From Chitinophaga filiformis (lineage in GTDB: Bacteria > Bacteroidota > Bacteroidia > Chitinophagales > Chitinophagaceae), in NCBI RefSeq assembly GCF_023100805.1, contig NZ_CP095855.1:744001-808000 (forward strand): 64,000 nucleotides of DNA, in the 5' to 3' direction. This document shows positions 62,320 through 64,000 of the stretch, piece after piece. Below the pieces are notes generated by a model, which was not told where the DNA came from, made no database searches, and saw only the letters and a list, made by a program, of their open reading frames with translations. How positions within the stretch are numbered: position 1 is the first letter of the stretch; each line of letters begins with the position of its first letter. Position numbers and translations under genes: made by a program.

Positions 62320-64000
62320 ATGAATGTCACTACTGTTAGTATAAAGAAGTTTGTATTATCCCTGCTCTTTTGCCTGGGCGCAGTTGCCTGCATACAGGCA
62401 CAGGAATTCAGGTTCACTACCTCTGTCAGCAATAACAGGGTAGCGCTGGACGAGCCGTTCCAGATACAGTTCATGCTGGAAAATGCGCCTAATGTTACCA
62501 GTTTTACGCCTCCGTCATTTAATGACTTTGAAATACTGCAAGGGCCATCCCAGATGCAGGGTCAATCCATTATGAATGGCCGGCGCTCGGAATATATAGC
62601 CCTTATTTATGTGATACAGCCTAAAAGGGTGGGTAACTTTACCATTGCCGGCGCCACTGCGCGTTCAAACGGGAATGTTGTCCGTTCCAACCCTGTTACC
62701 ATAGAAGTTGTAAAGGCTAACCGTGGCGGGTATCAGCAAACACCTCAGCAGTCAACGCCGCAGAGCGGCTTTCCGCCATCCCGTTCACAACGTCAGCAAC
62801 AGCAGGATGAAATGGAAGGTGTATTGAGGAATGGGGAAGACGTGAATGCCAAACTGCGTAAAAATATTTTCGTAAAAGTAGATGTGGATAAAACCACTTT
62901 ATATGAAGGTGAGCAGCTGACTGCTACTTATAAACTATACACCCGCCTTCCCACTAACTCCAGCGTTACCAAGGTGCCGGCATTCAAAGGCTTTTCCGCG
63001 AAAGATATTGAGCTGCCCAATCCTCCGCAGGCGTCTGAAGAAATAGTGAACGGCGTACGTTTCAAGGTGTTCACCATCCGTAAAACGCTGTTGTTCCCTT
63101 TACAGTCAGGCACCCTGGAGCTCGATCCGGTGGAAGTGGATAACCACGTAAAACTGGTTAAACTCGTTAAGAACGGTAATAACAAGAAGGCACGCGATCC
63201 TTTTGCGGACCTGTTCAATGATCCGGGCTTTAAAGATCCTTTCGATGATCCTTTCTTTGACGACTTTTTCAATCGCCCGGAAGTAACCTACGAAGATGTT
63301 CCCTACAAAGTCCAGACAGCGCCACTGAAAGTAACCGTTAAGCCGCTGCCTGTGGATAGTCGCCCGGCCAGTTTTACCGGCGCTGTGGGTAAATTCAACA
63401 TGACGGCAAGCATCGACAAGCGGAATCTCACCACAGACGATGCCCTTACGCTGAAGGTTGTAGTGTCCGGCCAGGGTAATGTGAACCTGCTGAACGGGCC
63501 CAAAGTGGATATACCTGCCGGTTTTGAAAAATATGATCCTAAAGTGACTGACAATATCGAGAAGAACAGCAATCCGCTGTCCGGCTCACGTCAGTTCGAA
63601 TATGCGCTGATGCCCCTGGAAGCAGGCGATCAGACCATTCCGGCTGTGGAGTTTTCTTACTTCGATGTAGCCTCCAACAGCTATAAATCGATCCGTTCAG
63701 CACCTTTTTCCGTGCATGTCACTCCGGGAAAACAGACGAAACGCGATAAAGAAGACTTCAGCGTAAACAGGAATACTATTACCTCCAATTACAACGGAGT
63801 GCTCAACTGGGTGAAGGAAGGCAGGTTCCTGCTGGTCAGCCCGTTATTCTACATCCTTTTGCTTGTGCCAGTTCTTTTACTGGCAGGCGCCCTGGTATAT
63901 CGCCGCAGGCTGAACTATCAGCAAAATAATGCAGCGTTCCTCAAACACCGTTATGCTAATAAAGTGGCACTGAAACGACTGGAACTGGCGGCGCGTTATC
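62320..64000 (+). CDS. batD: BatD family protein, 3' end outside window
   Basis: The open frame from ATG 62320 runs off the right edge with at least 560 codons. A signal peptide (FVLSLLFCLGAVACIQAQ) is followed by BatD-type beta-sandwich domains: EFRFTTSVSNNRVALDEPFQ, VYVIQPKRVG-like (LIYVIQPKRVGNFTIAG), VDKTTLYEGEQLTATYKLYT and FTGAVGKFNMTASIDKRNLT. A linker rich in Phe and Asp (DPFADLFNDPGFKDPFDDPF) lies near residue 295. A membrane helix (PLFYILLLVPVLLLAGALVY) follows near 508-527. BatD acts with MoxR ATPase and VWA-domain BatA/BatB proteins in the oxygen-tolerance locus, which would lie to one side of this gene. Confidence 0.93.
   Translation, partial: MNVTTVSIKKFVLSLLFCLGAVACIQAQEFRFTTSVSNNRVALDEPFQIQFMLENAPNVTSFTPPSFNDFEILQGPSQMQGQSIMNGRRSEYIALIYVIQPKRVGNFTIAGATARSNGNVVRSNPVTIEVVKANRGGYQQTPQQSTPQSGFPPSRSQRQQQQDEMEGVLRNGEDVNAKLRKNIFVKVDVDKTTLYEGEQLTATYKLYTRLPTNSSVTKVPAFKGFSAKDIELPNPPQASEEIVNGVRFKVFTIRKTLLFPLQSGTLELDPVEVDNHVKLVKLVKNGNNKKARDPFADLFNDPGFKDPFDDPFFDDFFNRPEVTYEDVPYKVQTAPLKVTVKPLPVDSRPASFTGAVGKFNMTASIDKRNLTTDDALTLKVVVSGQGNVNLLNGPKVDIPAGFEKYDPKVTDNIEKNSNPLSGSRQFEYALMPLEAGDQTIPAVEFSYFDVASNSYKSIRSAPFSVHVTPGKQTKRDKEDFSVNRNTITSNYNGVLNWVKEGRFLLVSPLFYILLLVPVLLLAGALVYRRRLNYQQNNAAFLKHRYANKVALKRLELAARY

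Overview
The window looks like a chromosomal segment of a Bacteroidota bacterium, most likely a Chitinophaga-like member of the Chitinophagaceae. The evidence is a SusC/SusD pair, a BatD-type protein, DUF4834 and TM2/DUF2752 proteins, a very long IF-2, a PurF-like protein of the long Bacteroidota type, and repeated promoter elements of the TAnnTTTG (-7) class typical of this phylum. GC content appears moderate. Most of the window is ordinary chromosomal housekeeping DNA. I see no phage, insertion sequence, CRISPR array or rRNA.

Layout. 1-8.5 kb: 5' part of gcvT (minus), an M28 peptidase, a small lipoprotein, an NrtR-type Nudix regulator, an SDR/AraC pair, then a NAD salvage operon (NadM-Nudix fusion and nicotinamide phosphoribosyltransferase). 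Two 21-bp palindromes with the NrtR-type GT-N7-AC core lie in the promoter of that operon. 8.6-15.6 kb: a minus-strand RND efflux operon (two TetR genes, TolC, adaptor, pump). 15.6-16.4 kb: a gene-poor gap holding a perfect, spacerless 100-bp palindrome. 16.4-21.7 kb: a secreted protein, an aminotransferase, dnaN, a sterol-desaturase family protein and small proteins. 21.7-27.9 kb: a TPP riboswitch followed by thiS-thiC-tenI-like-thiD-thiE-thiG-thiH, without thiF. 28-35.8 kb: small stress/membrane proteins, a phytase-like lipoprotein, and an orphan SusC/SusD pair. 35.8-41.1 kb: a degenerate 79-bp tandem repeat, map, tmk, a divergent HxlR/NmrA pair, a CAU tRNA with an odd T-loop, a HAD phosphatase, and DUF4834, TM2 and DUF2752 proteins. 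41.2-46.8 kb: the rimP-nusA-infB operon, with a terminator-like hairpin directly before the rimP start codon. 46.8-64 kb: a SurA-like PPIase, a PurF-like protein, SixA-type phosphatase, ProC, a secreted nuclease, a nuclease-helicase fusion resembling Dna2, a NUMOD4/HNH protein, DusB, CPBP protease, DUF2007 protein, CdsA and PS decarboxylase, a cysteine-rich secreted peptide, YjjG, an SDR and the 5' part of batD.

How the parts work together. The NrtR-type regulator, its two candidate operators and the NadM-Nudix/NadV operon form a self-consistent NAD salvage regulon within 5 kb. The thi operon is a near-complete thiamin pathway under TPP control. CdsA and PS decarboxylase act in the same phospholipid pathway. 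The features that annotation does not explain best are the 100-bp palindrome (15794-15893), the rimP leader hairpin (41271-41303), the 79-bp repeats beside map, and the tRNA T-loop. I found no clearly new multi-gene system.
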